A stretch of DNA of 64,000 nt from Siphonodentalium dalli (GCA_032622095.1 CP136066.1:2935784-2999783); one strand, 5' to 3'; shown: positions 10,228-21,250, numbered from the stretch's first letter. Notes: generated from the sequence alone by a model not told the origin. Numbers and translations: made by a program.

Positions 10228-10361
10228 CTGTCTCCTCCATCGGTTAAGATAGCTATGTTTAGTATGTATCAGGGATCGTTACTCTACATAGTATATTCCT
10301 GTCCCCCCCCCATCGGTTGAGATAGATATGTTTAGTATGTATCAGGGATCATTACTCTACA
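10228..10361 (-). repeat. Duplicated segment at the start of the LTR (U3)
   Basis: Two copies of about 61-63 bp (10228-10288 and 10299-10361) share 'gttaagatag.tatgtttag' and 'tatgtatcagggatc.ttac'. They are separated by 10 bp. The C9 run in the outer copy replaces TCCTCC in the inner copy. This resembles an enhancer-type duplication in U3. Confidence 0.75.
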
Positions 10362-10365
10362 GATG
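10362..10365. other. Target-site duplication, right copy (GATG)
   Basis: Directly follows the terminal ACTCTACA of the 5' LTR (plus-strand reading) and matches 5326-5329. Confidence 0.85.
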
Positions 10366-10489
10366 TTAAGCAACCCAGATAGAATAAATATATGATATTC
10401 AAGTATATTTTATTCAACATTTGACTTATTGTATTGGTTGTCCTGATTATACTTAAATTTGCAGGTCAACAACACCAAAAAGGTATAAA

Positions 10490-11100
10490 CAAAAACATAA
10501 TTTCCAATTAAACAATCCAAACTTGAGTTATCATCCGGAAACCAAAGAAAAAACAAGAAAAAATTGAATTTTCTAAGTCGAAAAGCCTATAACTCTGAGA
10601 AAAATCATCGGATCAAACTCAAATTCGAACTTTATCTGTATTTTGATATCAATGACTCACCAAAAATCGGAATTTTTAATTGAACAGTACAAACTTGAGT
10701 TATCATCCGGAAACCAAAGAAAAAAGCCGAAAAAAGTCCATACCTCTAGGAAAAATCATCGGATCAAACTCAAATTCGAACTCAACCTGTATCTTGATAT
10801 GACTGATCCAAACGTATTGCAATTAAAGGATCCAAACTTGAGATATCATCCGGAAACCGAAAAAGTGAGAAATTGTCTAAGTGAAAAAAAGGGAAATAAC
10901 TCCATAAAAGAACATCGGATCAAATTGCAGAGCACCTGTGTTCTTGGTTGAGACACCTACATACCAAGTTTCAATCAAATCGGATGATCATTACTGGAGT
11001 TATAACTCCGGACGGACGCACGCACGGACGGACGGGACACACGAACGGACGGGGCCGATTACAATAGTCCCCAAAAATAAAATTTTCGGGGGACAAATAG
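10490..11100 (+). repeat. Tandem copies of a dispersed repeat ending in a GGACGGAC-rich tail
   Basis: Three to four units of 115-130 bp share 'ggatcaaactcaaattcgaac', 'gatat.aatgactca' and 'atcatccggaaaccaaaga'. The last passes into 'taccaagtttcaatcaaatcgg' and a run of GACGGACG-like repeats (11020-11050). The combination of 'accaagttt.atc.aaatcgg' and a simple-repeat tail resembles the RTE/SINE-like tails at 55-59 kb. Confidence 0.65.
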
Positions 11101-11109
11101 TTATACATT

Positions 11110-11735
11110 GTCGACAGGGGAACGGGAACATTTTTACTGAATTTAACCAATATATTGCTTGACGCTCGGTGTGCGCTGCGGCTCAGATACTATCTCAATA
11201 AGCCGTGTCAATTTCCTAATGCTCATTTCATTCATAGGGTGTCACCGTATCGATTTCAACGAAAATCGACGAACAATGTCATCATGTAACTTTCACTGAA
11301 CCTGCATGAATATATCGTCTGATTTTTTTCATAATATGTGTTTCCTTTCGATTCCAATAAATATTATGATATTTATGGATGATGAAATGCATGTATGTAT
11401 ATGTAGTCGTATGATAACAATTAGTTCCATATTAAATATATGTTATTTCGTTTCGCATAGTACAGTACCAAGTGCTGCACATTAAAGGCCCACGGTCGCA
11501 CAGCTGCGTAGAGCGGTAAATTCATAATTTGAATCTTATTATATTTCATATAACGAATGTCGATCAGTTTTCACTCGCCCCGCAGGGTGCAGACTGTAGT
11601 CACTGGTGTCGCTATTTATTATGTCATATTTTCTCAATAAAAGGTAATCTACGAATGAACTTAAATTGTAATTCAATAATCATAATTCTCATTTGCAATG
11701 CCAGTAATCGAAAGACACAAAAACAAGATTTTCAG
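11110..11735. other. Anonymous sequence
   Basis: No gene or repeat recognised; AT-rich. Confidence 0.4.
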
Positions 11736-11880
11736 ATTACGACATTAATGATTTATCCCTACAGTTCTACTGTGCGTCAAAAGTTGTTCGCGCAAATTCA
11801 AAACAGCAGCGTCGTTTTAGATAATAATTGGTGACGTTACTCAATTAGATATAGTCTATATACGACCCAAAGCGTCCGGT
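11735..11880 (+). repeat. Dispersed repeat next to the 32-bp minisatellite
   Basis: Shares 'attacgacattaatg', 'gcgcaaattcaaaacagcag' and 'ttggtgacgt' with 4510-4590 (same strand). The reverse complement is at 20330-20450. Its right end runs straight into the minisatellite. Confidence 0.65.
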
Positions 11881-12747
11881 TATAAGTGCATCGATTACTC
11901 ATTCGGGTGAGTTATAAGTGCATCGTTTATTAATTCGGGTGAGTTATAAGTGCATCGTTTACTCATTCGGGTGAGTTATAAGTGCATCGTTTACTCATTC
12001 GGGTGAGTTATAAGTGCATCGTTTATTAATTCGGGTGAGTTATAAGTGCATCGATTACTCATTCTGGTGAGTTATAAGTGCATCGTTTACTCATTCGGGT
12101 GAGTTATAAGTGCATCGTTTACTCATTCGGGTGAGTTATAAGTGCATCGATTACTCATTCGGGTGAGCTATAAGTGCATCGTTTACTCATTCTGGTGAGT
12201 TATAAGTGCATCCTGTATTCATTCGGGTGAGTTATAAGTGCATCGATTACTCATTCGGGTGAGCTATAAGTGCATCCTGTATTCATTCTGGTGAGTTATA
12301 AGTGCATCGTGTATTCATTCGGGTGAGTTATAAGTGCATCGTTTACTCATGCTGGTGAGTTATAAGTGCATCCTGTATTCATTCGGGGGAGTTATAAGTG
12401 CATCGTTTATTCATTCGGGTGAGTTATAAGTGCATCGATTACTCATTCGGGTGAGTTATAAGTTAATCGTTTACTCATTCTGGTGAGTTATAAGTGCATC
12501 GTGTATTCATTCGGGTGAGTTATAAGTGCATCGTTTACTCATTCGGGTGAGTTATAAGTGCGTCGATTACTCATTCTGGTGAGTTATAAGTGCATCGTGT
12601 ATTCATTCGGGTGAGTTATAAGTGCATCGTTTATTCATTCGGGTGAGTTATAAGTGCATCGTTTACTCATTCGGGTGAGTTATAAGTGCATCGTTTATTC
12701 ATTCGGGTGAGTTATAAGTGCATCGTTTACTCATTCGGGTGAGTTAT
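11879..12747. repeat. 32-bp minisatellite, about 27 units
   Basis: The array is continuous, with unit 'ataagtgcatcgtttactca' + 'ttcgggtgagtt'. Units differ mainly at two places, cgtttactc/cgtttattc/cgattactc/ctgtattc and gggtg/tggtg. There is no unique spacer, so this is not a CRISPR array. Every unit contains GTGAGT on the plus strand. Confidence 0.97.
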
Positions 12748-12985
12748 GATGTGACTGAAGACATAGCTCCATATATATATATAGTTCAGTCCCCTGCAAC
12801 GCATGACACCCCTGCCAGCACCGACACATAAGTGAACAAATCACTCATTTATTTATTTGAGATTTTTGTATGTTAAAATTCATTCTGCATTATTCTGAGA
12901 GAGAATGAGTGGTTCGGGGGGGGGGCTAGCCCGGGATTGTCGGAAGGACCGAATGGTCCTCCCCTTAATCCCTCATATTGTTGCC

Positions 12986-12991
12986 TTTATT
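12986..12991 (-). terminator. Polyadenylation signal AATAAA
   Basis: AATAAA on the minus strand about 45 bases after the stop at 13036. It supports a genuine transcript 3' end for the neighbouring frame. Confidence 0.5.
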
Positions 12992-13035
12992 GGTGAGAAC
13001 ACAAACAAAAAATGGTAAGCATTTTGCGATTGTGA

Positions 13036-13437
13036 TTACTTTTTCCTTTTCTTGTTTGGGTTTGGCTTTTCTGTTGATGACTGAGGAGATGATGGAGGTC
13101 TCTGCAGATGCTGCTGAGTGACACGATGCATTTCCGCTTCTTGTAGTTGGAGGTTTTCTTTTAGTTCCTTGTTGTATCTTTGGAATTCAGCGATGGCGTC
13201 ATCTGCAATCCGCATTTTTTCTTCATAAGACCGAACAGACCGAGTGGTGTCTGTGCTGTTGTTGTTGCTAGCGGTGGAGCTGGGGGACACCGGGATGTGC
13301 TGGTAATCCGGTGTCCGTGGTGGCAAGCTGTCCAGTTCCACATCGAAGCAGGCGGCAGGAACAGCAGGGTTGGTTTCCTGCTCCCTTGTTCCGCTTGCCT
13401 CGACGACGACAGCAGGGACCTCCGAAGATCAACGGAG
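13036..13437 (-). CDS. Unidentified protein, C-terminal part (coiled coil, Lys/Arg tail)
   Basis: The frame is open from just after a TGA near 13440 to a TAA at 13036, about 133 residues. It has a Pro/Ser/Thr-rich start (VPAACFDVELDSLPPRTP), an Asn/Ser/Thr stretch, a charged helical segment likely to form a coiled coil (EEKMRIADDAIAEFQRYNKE onward), then a Gln/Ser/Pro stretch and a basic tail NPNKKRKK. The overlapping frame upstream (13517 to about 13440, MQSELSERPPDDPTCMETGD) has similar acidic, coding-like composition. A one-base frameshift near 13430-13440 may have split one protein, or an intron border may lie there. The layout resembles C-termini of Myb/SANT-like accessory proteins of PIF/Harbinger transposons, but I cannot establish this. 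Confidence 0.5.
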
Positions 13438-13535
13438 TCCCTGCTAGCTGGTGCGATGTCGCCTGTTTCCATGCAGGTCGGGTCGTCTGGGGGTCTCTCA
13501 GACAACTCCGACTGCATTATTCTGTAACATTATTC

Positions 13536-13752
13536 TGTAACACCCTCCCTTTGGGAGCTATTATTCAGCATCGGAGGGGCCTGCGGCCCGTACACAAATG
13601 GGTCTTCGTACGCAATAAATATGAACAGACCAGTTTCTGCATTATTCTGAGAAACTGGTCTGTTCATATTTATTGCGTACGAAGACCCATTTGTGCACGG
13701 GCCGCAGGCCCCTCCGATGCTGAATAATAGCTCCCAAAGGGAGGGTGTTACA
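13536..13752. repeat. Near-perfect inverted repeat: 102-bp arms, 13-base loop
   Basis: 13536-13637 is the reverse complement of 13651-13752 with a single mismatch (GTACAC against GTGCAC). The loop TGCATTATTCTGA also occurs at 12888-12900 and, in part, at 13513-13535. RNA from either strand would form a hairpin of about 100 bp. It could be a foldback element, or an assembly or cloning artefact. Confidence 0.95.
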
Positions 13753-13916
13753 GCCATTATCTATATAATATTGATACAATCCTCTGTTCTCTAGGATAGC
13801 GGGTGACTGGTCATTTGATGATGCAGTAGAGAAATACTATGGCTGCGAAATTCATAGCTTCGATCCGAGGTAAGACCAAGAACATGACTTTTGAAACTTA
13901 TTCCCTATTCCTTATT

Positions 13917-15340
13917 TTCAAAAATGTCGCTTTCGGCCGATTTGACGGGTGGGTGGCCGGCCCCAAATACCACATAGAAACACCCCGACCCCCACCATCA
14001 CCCCCGGGTGGTACCAAACCGAGGGGGTGAACATGGAGTATGGACCATTTTCGAGAACGGTAAGGATTTCGACCGATTTGACGGCATGGGTGGGTGACCC
14101 GACCCAAATACCACATATAAACACCCCGACCCCCCCCATCCATCACCCACGGGTTGTACCACCCCGAGGGGGTGAAAATGGGGTATGGACCATTTTCGAG
14201 AACGGTAAGGATTTCGACCGATTTGACGGCATGGGTTGGTGGCCCGCCTCAAATACCGCCCAGAAACACCCCTACCCCCTACCCATCACCCCCGTGTGGT
14301 ACTACCCCGATGGGATGAAAATGGGGTATGGACCATTTTCGAGAACGGTAAGGATTTCGACCGATTTGACGGCATGGGTGGGTGGCCCGACCCAAATACC
14401 ACATAGAAACACCCCGACCCCCCCCCATCAATCACCCACGGATTGTACCACCCCGAGGGGGTGAAAATGGGGTATGGATCATTTTCGAGACGATAAGGAT
14501 TTCCACCGATTTGACGGCAAGGGTGGGTGGCCCGCCTCAAATACCACCTAGAGACACCCCGACCACACCCATCACACCCGGTGGTACCACCCCGAGGGGG
14601 TGAAGATGGGGTATGGACCATTTTCGAGAACGTTAAGGATTTCGACAGATTTGATGGCATGGATTGTGGGCCCGCCCCAAATACCACCTAGAAACATCTC
14701 GACCCCACCCACCACCTCCGGGTGATACCACCCCAAGGGGGTGAAAATGAGGTATGGACCATTTTCGAGAACGGTAAGGATTTTGACCTATTTGACGGCA
14801 TGGGTGGGTGGCCCGCCCCAAATACCACCTAGAATCACCCGGACCAACAACCCATCACTCCGGGTGGTACCACCCCGAGGGGCTTGAAAATGGTGTATGG
14901 ACCATTTTCGAGAACGGTAAGGATTTCGTCCGATTTGACGGCATGGGTGGTTGGCCCGCCCCAAATACCACATAAAAACACCCCGACCCCCACCATCACC
15001 CCGGTGGTACCACCCCGAGGGGATGAAAATGGGGTATGGACCATTTTCGAGAACGGTATGGATTTTGTCCAATTTTACGGCATGGGTGGTTGGCCCGACT
15101 CAAATACCACATAAAAACACCCCGACCCCCACCCATCACCCCGGTGGTACCACCCCGAGGGGATGAAAATGGGGTATGGACCATTTTCGAGAACGGTATG
15201 GATTTTGTCCAATTTTACGGCATGTGCGGATGGCTCGCCTCAAATACCCACTAGAAACACATCACCCCTCAACCCGGAGGACACCTCCCCGGCGGTGTGA
15301 AAATCGGGTTTGAGCCATTTTATTACTGATTCCTTATCCG
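13917..15340. repeat. GC-rich satellite, unit about 142 bp, about 10 copies
   Basis: The landmark 'accattttcgagaacggtaa' recurs near 14043, 14189, 14332, 14476, 14617, 14759, 14901, 15040 and 15180, a spacing of 139-146 bp. Each unit also has 'gacggcatgggtgg', an 'aaataccac.tagaaacac' block, a C-rich part and 'ggtaccaccccgaggggg'. Long open frames on both strands arise from the repeat and are not credible genes. Confidence 0.95.
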
Positions 15341-15829
15341 TACAAATGTCTCTTCCGGCCCGCCACAAATACCCCCTAGAACGCCCCCAACCCTCACGGT
15401 CTCACCCCAAATAACCCATACAACATCCCCACCCTCACCCTGCTGGGGGGGGATAAGAGCCATGCATTTTGATGCAGCCCATATCAAGTTCTGATCAAAG
15501 GGCGACGGATGTCCTTTGATGTAGCAAAAATCGATTCCTGTATTTGACGTCATTGCAACGTTTACATACAATGTATCAATTCGACGACCGACGTTATAAC
15601 TGATGTCTAGAAATGTACTTGATGACTCCGTGTCAGACTGAGATTGGGAAATATTGTTGTTGTGACCAGGGAGGTGGCTTGATGTTCTTGTGTGTGGGGT
15701 CCATGGATTCAGTTCGTTGCTCCATGTTCCTTATTCATCCTCCGATTCAAATCTTTTAGTTCCCTGTTCCCTGTTTCTAATTAAAAAAATGTGTTGGTAG
15801 CTAGTATTTCTTCAGCCACCGTTTCGAAA

Positions 15830-17090
15830 TATTTGCCGGATTGGCCAGGATTGGCAGGAAGTAGCTCATTATGCCAGGCCACAAATTGGGCGTAAGTAGA
15901 GTCAAAACTAACATAAAAATTGTTAAATTGCCGATTGTGAGAGATCTATCCCATTGGTGGCCACTAATGTGGTGAATTCGTCACAGCCACACCTGGGGGT
16001 ATTCACTGTCAAAAAACTACCTGGGTTGGCCATTACACCCGATGCAACATATTAGCCGTTAGTAGAGTCTGGCGCTGAAACAGACCTAAAATTATGTTAA
16101 TTCTTGATTGTGGGAGATCAATCCTATGTATGGCCAAGTTTGGGGTGAATTCGTACACCATGTAGGGGCAAATTAACTCAATAAGAGTACCCGTGTAGCC
16201 CATTATACCCGTCCACAAATTGGGCGTAAGTAGAGTCTGGCGTCAAAACGGACCCTAAATTGTTGCTATATATTCCTTATTGTGGAAGACCTATGTTATA
16301 GGTGGCCCATTTTGATGAGAATTCGTCTATAGTAACCCTAGGGGCAAATCACTATCAAAAATGTCCTCGATAGCCTATTATGCCAGGCCACAAGTTGGGC
16401 GTAAGTAAATGGCGTCAAAACCGAAACAAAATGTTACTAAATTTCCGATTGGGGGAGATCTATCATATGTGTGGCCCCAATTGGTGTAAACTCGTCTATA
16501 GAAGATGTAGGGGCAAATCGCTGTCAAACAAGTACCGGAATAACCCATTATAACCGGCCACAAATTGGGCGTAAGTATAGTAAGTCTGGAATAACAACCG
16601 ACTCTAAACTGTTGCACAATTCCTGAGTTTGGTAGATCTATGCAATCGAAGGCCTATTTTGGTATTAATTCATACATAGCCAATTGTGGTGCGATTCATA
16701 TTCGGGAAAGTACCCGGGTCGTCCATTTTACCTGGCCACAAATTGGGCGTAAGTAGAGTCTGCAATCCAAACGAACCCTAAAATATCGCTAAATTCCCGA
16801 TTGTGAGGGATATGTGCTATCGATGGCCCGCTTTTGTTGTGAATTCGACCAGGGCCCAATCACGTATCCGGATAGCCCTTTATATCAGGCAACAAATTGG
16901 GCATAAGTCGAGTCGTACAATGTTGCTTAGCTCCCGATTGTAATATATGTTACTAGTGGCCCATTTTTAGTGTGAATTTACCTTAGGGTAAAATTACTGT
17001 CAAAAAGGTACCAGATAGCACATTATACCCGGCAAAAAATTTGGCGTAAGAGTCTGAATTCCTAAAGGACACTAATTTGTTGCCGAATTC
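15830..17090. repeat. Second satellite, unit about 170 bp, about 8 copies
   Basis: The landmark 'ccacaaattgggcgtaagta' or variants recurs near 15880, 16047, 16216, 16389, 16559, 16735, 16890 and 17030. Other shared blocks are 'ttccgattgtgggagatcta', 'tgtggccca.tttggtgtgaattcgtc' and 'ggggcaaatcactgtcaaaa'. It is unrelated in sequence to the 142-bp satellite about 500 bp to the left. Confidence 0.93.
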
Positions 17091-17342
17091 ATCCATTGAA
17101 ACGGGGTACCTTACTAAGCGAGTTTCGGTGTATACTATATTAGCTGATATAAACAACTGACTAACAATACAACTTGGCCGCGAGGTGAGTACAGTTCATG
17201 CGTATGCTTATGCTCAGTGGAGTGAAGTATTGGCTATATGCCACACCCAAGCTTTCCCCCGACACTCCCCGGGGAGGCAAAAGAGAAAAAAGTTACACTG
17301 CTTTATAGCTGCACGCAAATAACTAAAACCATTACGAACAGT

Positions 17343-18208
17343 TCATAATTCATATTGGCGTTCGTTGTAACAATGATGAACATAGATACACAGATGTCCC
17401 GGCCGTTCAGCTTTGTTAGTAAAATTTAATATAGCTCTGATAGTCGTCGTTCTGGACTCTTTGAAAACACGATGATGGGAAACATAGTGACATTTACAAG
17501 TTTCATTGAACGTAACAACATATATTGGCACCTTCACATCAAATCCACATTTCAATGTGTCCTTTAGAATGCTATCGTGTTTGAGAAGTCCTGGTGTCAT
17601 TCTCAGGCGTCTCACCACTGTGCCTTTGTTGTGTCTGAGTCTCAACATTCATAAGGAAGGATCATCTCTTCCAGACCAAGGTAAATGTGCCATATAATGA
17701 TTGTCAACAAATTCGATGGATTCACCGTATCTCCCAAGCAAATCACTGCTATTCTCCATTGGATAATCAACATCATTGGCTCCGTGCTTCTTAAATTCCT
17801 CAGTGTCACGGTTCTCTGAACAATCCTCGGTCAGCACACTCAACATCACACAGTCCGATTTCAGCGAAGATTTGATCAGACCAGCTAGGAGGTATCCTAA
17901 TTTTGACTGAACTGCTATTGGGCCTGACTTTCCACGAATCTGAGTTCCATCAACTAACGTATAGTACTGATCCGCACCAATTATTATGTCAATTACGAAA
18001 GAATCGAAGTTTCTTGTTGGATGGGCCAATTTGAGACCACGGATGTGCTCATATTGTGATAAATTGCGATAGGTACTGATGCTAATGGTGTGGAGATTTG
18101 AGGGACCACGAGAAGAATTAGTTTCACACCCCCATTGTCACATGGTAGTCTCACACGGACGACATCAAGAGATCTTGTTTGAGGAATTCCATATCCAAAT
18201 GTTGACAC
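17343..18208 (-). pseudogene. BEL/Pao retrotransposon pol fragment, frameshifted
   Basis: Three consecutive minus-strand frames read as one BEL/Pao Pol segment. 18208-18060 has FGYGIPQTRSLDVVRVRLPC then VVPQIS, the protease-like region. 18060-17649 has LKLAHPTRNFDSFVIDIIIG, ADQYYTLVDG and RGKSGPIAVQSKLGYLLAG, the conserved IDILIGADxYW...GPxAVxSKLGW signature of the family. 17648-17343 has LRHNKGTVVRRL and HYVSHHRVFKESRTTTIRAI, matching the HYLPHHxVxRxxSxTTKxR block before the reverse transcriptase. A base is lost or gained near 18050-18070, and the phase changes again near 17650. No LTR was found, so this is a dead internal fragment. Confidence 0.85.
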
Positions 18209-18651
18209 GTTTATTTGACGTTTTGACTAACTGGCATCTGGACTCAAACTCAAGTGATTTAATTTGATAATTAGCGACGACTATTCAAAGTGACAACGAC
18301 CGCTCTTGACCAGTATTCATTCTAATTCTTTAAAAATCGTACAATGGCTTTGATAGCCAATAACAATTAAAGCCAACATCAAAGTACATGACAACATGAT
18401 TTTATCCTTATTTTCATTATTACACTCTCCAATAATGAGGGTGCGCATATCAAACCATTGTTATGTAAACATTACTGTTGAGGTGGAATTATCGATACAA
18501 GTTAAATTAGTCCAATAACATACAACATTTAATCAAAACTTGACGGTAAACATTGGAAAAAGTCAAAGCTTTAAACAATATTCTGAAATTCATATGCATG
18601 CTAAGCTAAACTATTAAAGCTGCCTGTGTTTTTGAGACAAAACAATGTGTT

Positions 18652-18862
18652 GGATTGGGTGGGATTCGAACCCAAATGGCCGATGTGTTCCGACGTCGCA
18701 CTTAAGACACCATATGCAAATGTTAAGGCATCTGTGTTAGGTATATTTTTGGCTCAGTTTTGTGTGTTATGGTCCCCGGCATGTACACATTGCAATGCTC
18801 GGTATGTCTCGGAGACAATTGCATATAATATGCAGCTGTGCCAGACATGTACAATATATACA
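18652..18862 (-). mobile_element. tRNA-derived SINE-like repeat, copy 2
   Basis: The B box (minus strand) lies at 18660-18676. The following 'aaatggccgatgtgttccga' and 'cgtcgcactta.gacac' match 1474-1510, and the tail 'gcaatgctcgg.atgt.tcgga' matches 1591-1612. Relative to copy 1 about 85 bp of the tRNA-like head is missing between the B box and the body. Confidence 0.5.
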
Positions 18863-18869
18863 ATACTTG

Positions 18870-20000
18870 AACGTGCTACAAGCAGGACTAGCGATGTGTG
18901 TTGACAAATTACAGTAACAGTTTTATTTACAAAACAATGGTTTCAGAATACAAAATTTTGTTATTGGAGAACTACCAATAATGACGAAAAAATTGCATCT
19001 ATAAATTTATTTTACCCGCTGCGAATGCCTTGTGCCCCTTTAATATCATAAACTTCATATTAATGTGTTACTTTATCTCTTCCACGTGACACAGCTTAAA
19101 CAAAAAGGACCATCTTCGATCTAAGTCCATCCACTTCCACAACATCGGTTTAGGAGGTAAAGATGAAGTCAAATCAAATAAATGGAAAATTATGACAATC
19201 AAGAGTATTCAGGAGATGCTTGGTCACAAACAAGTAAGTCATCGTATCCGTCCCAACAATTCTACTATATCAATTACACGTAATGTAAAGCCACATGGCG
19301 GTCTGGGCTCCAAAATATACCTAATAATATATTGTTATGATTGTTTCCCGATATCGAAATAGGTCGATAAAAACATTGACTACCTTCTGACGAACACTAT
19401 AATTCACCAGGGAGGTACCTCATACCAAACATGTATAATTGTAGAGATCGAATAAGCCATTTCCATGTAATCAGCCTAAAGTCAGCATTCTCACGATACC
19501 ATTTCTGTTTTACTAATGTATAAAGGAAACACATACTACATGTAAACTACACAGATAATCATCGCCACTCAACTAATAAAAATGACATGTATAACATGAC
19601 TTGAAATTTCAAGTCATGATTTGAATTACAATATAAAAGATTGGCTGATTGGCTGATTGCCTGACTGCCTGATTGCCTGTTTAGAGCCCGTTGATGCCCG
19701 TTGGCGTAAGTAAGAGTGCACGCGTGAGCACGCGAAGGAATGTTTGCTTGAATGTATGTGTCAGATGAATGTTGTATCCAACATGTATCACCATTCTTTC
19801 TGTACATAACATATCTGACTGTTTCAATAATTTGTTTTAAAAAATAATTGCAGCTCAAGTTTTAAGTGTTTAGTGGGTCGCTGTGAATTCCTCTTTGAAA
19901 AAATCACCACATTTTTGAGTGTTTTGCTTATCGCACACTATTGATATACTATATATCTCTAAATCATGCACACTAATGAACAAATCTTGTATAATATTTG
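18870..20000. other. Anonymous AT-rich sequence
   Basis: Nothing recognised apart from short 'ttggctga'/'ttgcctga' repeats at 19639-19680. Confidence 0.4.
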
Positions 20001-20007
20001 GCAGTTA

Positions 20008-20199
20008 TAACACTCCCAATTATTAGGCATGAAACATTCTGGGCACAATTGAACAATACTTGATTACATCATGAACCAACAACATAGTACAGGGTGAAAA
20101 ACTGACCGACGGGCCATCTAAGTTTACATCGTGGCTCTCTGGTCGACAGTCTGGCTATGAGGGACACCAACATGGCCACCGCGTCCTAATTATATAGAT
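20008..20199 (+). repeat. Dispersed repeat, copy 1 of 2
   Basis: Matches 26711-26902 in the same orientation: 'cacaattgaacaatactt', 'gattacatcatgaa.caacaa', 'gtacagggtg', 'ctgaccgacgggccatctaa' and 'cgacagtct'. No coding capacity. Confidence 0.8.
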
Positions 20200-20254
20200 A
20201 TCCACTTTAAATCATCCCGACTATATAACGAGTCGTCCTGAATGTCTGATCCGG

Positions 20255-21250
20255 TGATATATTCATCGCTCACTGACAGGAGCGTAATAACGAACCAAAG
20301 CCGGACTCTTTGGGTCGAATATATAGACTATATCTGATTTTGTGACGTCACCAATTATTATCTAATACGATGCTGTTGTTTTGAATTTCGGGAGCGCGAA
20401 TGTCGCACATTAGATCGGTGGCCTGGAAGCATTAATGTCGTAATCGGCTGTCAAGAGGCCAACCCAAATCAGTCGACGTGCAACATTCTCCTATTTATAT
20501 AAACGTCATAAAATCATTTATTTGTTTTTATTTATAAGGGGAAGTAGGTCCATACTGAATTTCTAACGGATCTACTCCGGCACTCTACTGGATCAAATAA
20601 TCGGACCCTAGGACGTTTTATTATGTTTACATAAACTAAAATCAACACAACTCAACACGATCTACGTGTATCTTAAAGCTTTATTTTCCAACTGATGCAC
20701 AGCATTTGATCAATACTGCATGGTTTTGTATAGACTATACCGTGCGAAAGGAAATGAGATAATAATTAATATGGATTTGATTGTTATCATAAGTCTGCAT
20801 ACTTACATGCATCGGATAATCCATATTTATCCTATTTTCTTGAATAGAATGAAAACACATACTTACGAACAAAGCAGAAGATACATTCAGTTCCACGCGA
20901 ATTCGGTCAATGGTGAAAGTTACACGATGACGTTGCTTGTCGACTGTCGTTGAAATCGACACGATGTCATGTTATATATGAATGAAATGAACACCCTGAG
21001 AATCTGAAGCAGAGAGCTCCACAGCACGCCAAGTAATAGGACCTGTAATGGTTAGTTTAAGTTCCATGCACGCTCGACAACATATATATCTATTTATAAT
21101 TACCCCAACAAACATAAGCCTTATGCAAGTGAATCTTATTTGGTGGGAATCTATAAAGTGATTTTTGACAAGAATCGTTTTAAACGCTAGATGCAGAACC
21201 TCCTATGTGATTGTTTTAGCTGTGGTTCGTTGATTACGCTTGCGTATGCT
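20255..21250 (-). repeat. Dispersed repeat, inverted relative to 4.5 kb and 11.8 kb copies
   Basis: 20330-20450 is the reverse complement of the 11745-11870 element, including 'gtgacgtcaccaattattat', 'gctgttgttttgaatt' and 'cattaatgtcgtaat'. 21125-21250 is the reverse complement of 4595-4660 ('ttatttggtgggaat', 'ggttcgttgattacgct'). The stretch between them may be the interior of the same element. Confidence 0.6.

Larger units (their letters stand above)
5330..10361 (-). mobile_element. Ty3/gypsy-type LTR retrotransposon, internally deleted
   Basis: The element reads right to left: 5' LTR (10361-9823), leader with tandem repeats, gag, -1 frameshift site, pol, then a 67-bp remnant of the 3' LTR (5396-5330). 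The LTR begins TGTAGAG and ends TTCCACA. It is flanked by the same 4 bases, GATG, at 5326-5329 and 10362-10365, the expected size for this class. The 67-bp remnant matches the last 67 bp of the 5' LTR with no difference that I can see, so the insertion is young. Pol stops inside RNase H, directly at the LTR remnant. One deletion therefore removed the end of RNase H, all of integrase and about 470 bp of the 3' LTR. The copy cannot integrate on its own. Confidence 0.92.
9823..10361 (-). repeat. 5' LTR, 539 bp
   Basis: Begins TGTAGAGTAATG and ends CTTCCACA, so it has TG...CA termini with TGT/ACA inverted ends. From 5' to 3' it holds a duplicated U3 segment (10361-10228), a TATA box (10045-10038) and AATAAA (9860-9855) about 30 bases before the LTR end. 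The sequence just inside the LTR (9822 downward, TAGATGAAATGATGCC) does not start with TGG, so a standard 3'-tRNA primer-binding site is not evident. Confidence 0.85.

Noticed and set aside
10288-10288. LTR start at the inner U3 copy (TGTAGAGTAACG)
   Set aside because: Its flank does not match GATG, whereas the outer copy ending at 10361 is followed by GATG like the left end.
11879-12747. CRISPR-like regular repeats
   Set aside because: Units are directly adjacent with no unique spacers, and the surroundings are eukaryotic. It is a minisatellite; the same applies to 29299-32995 and 44386-45100.
13898-15184. Many overlapping open frames on both strands rich in Pro, Gly and Trp
   Set aside because: They are produced by the GC-rich 142-bp satellite, with frames alternating between strands and units.
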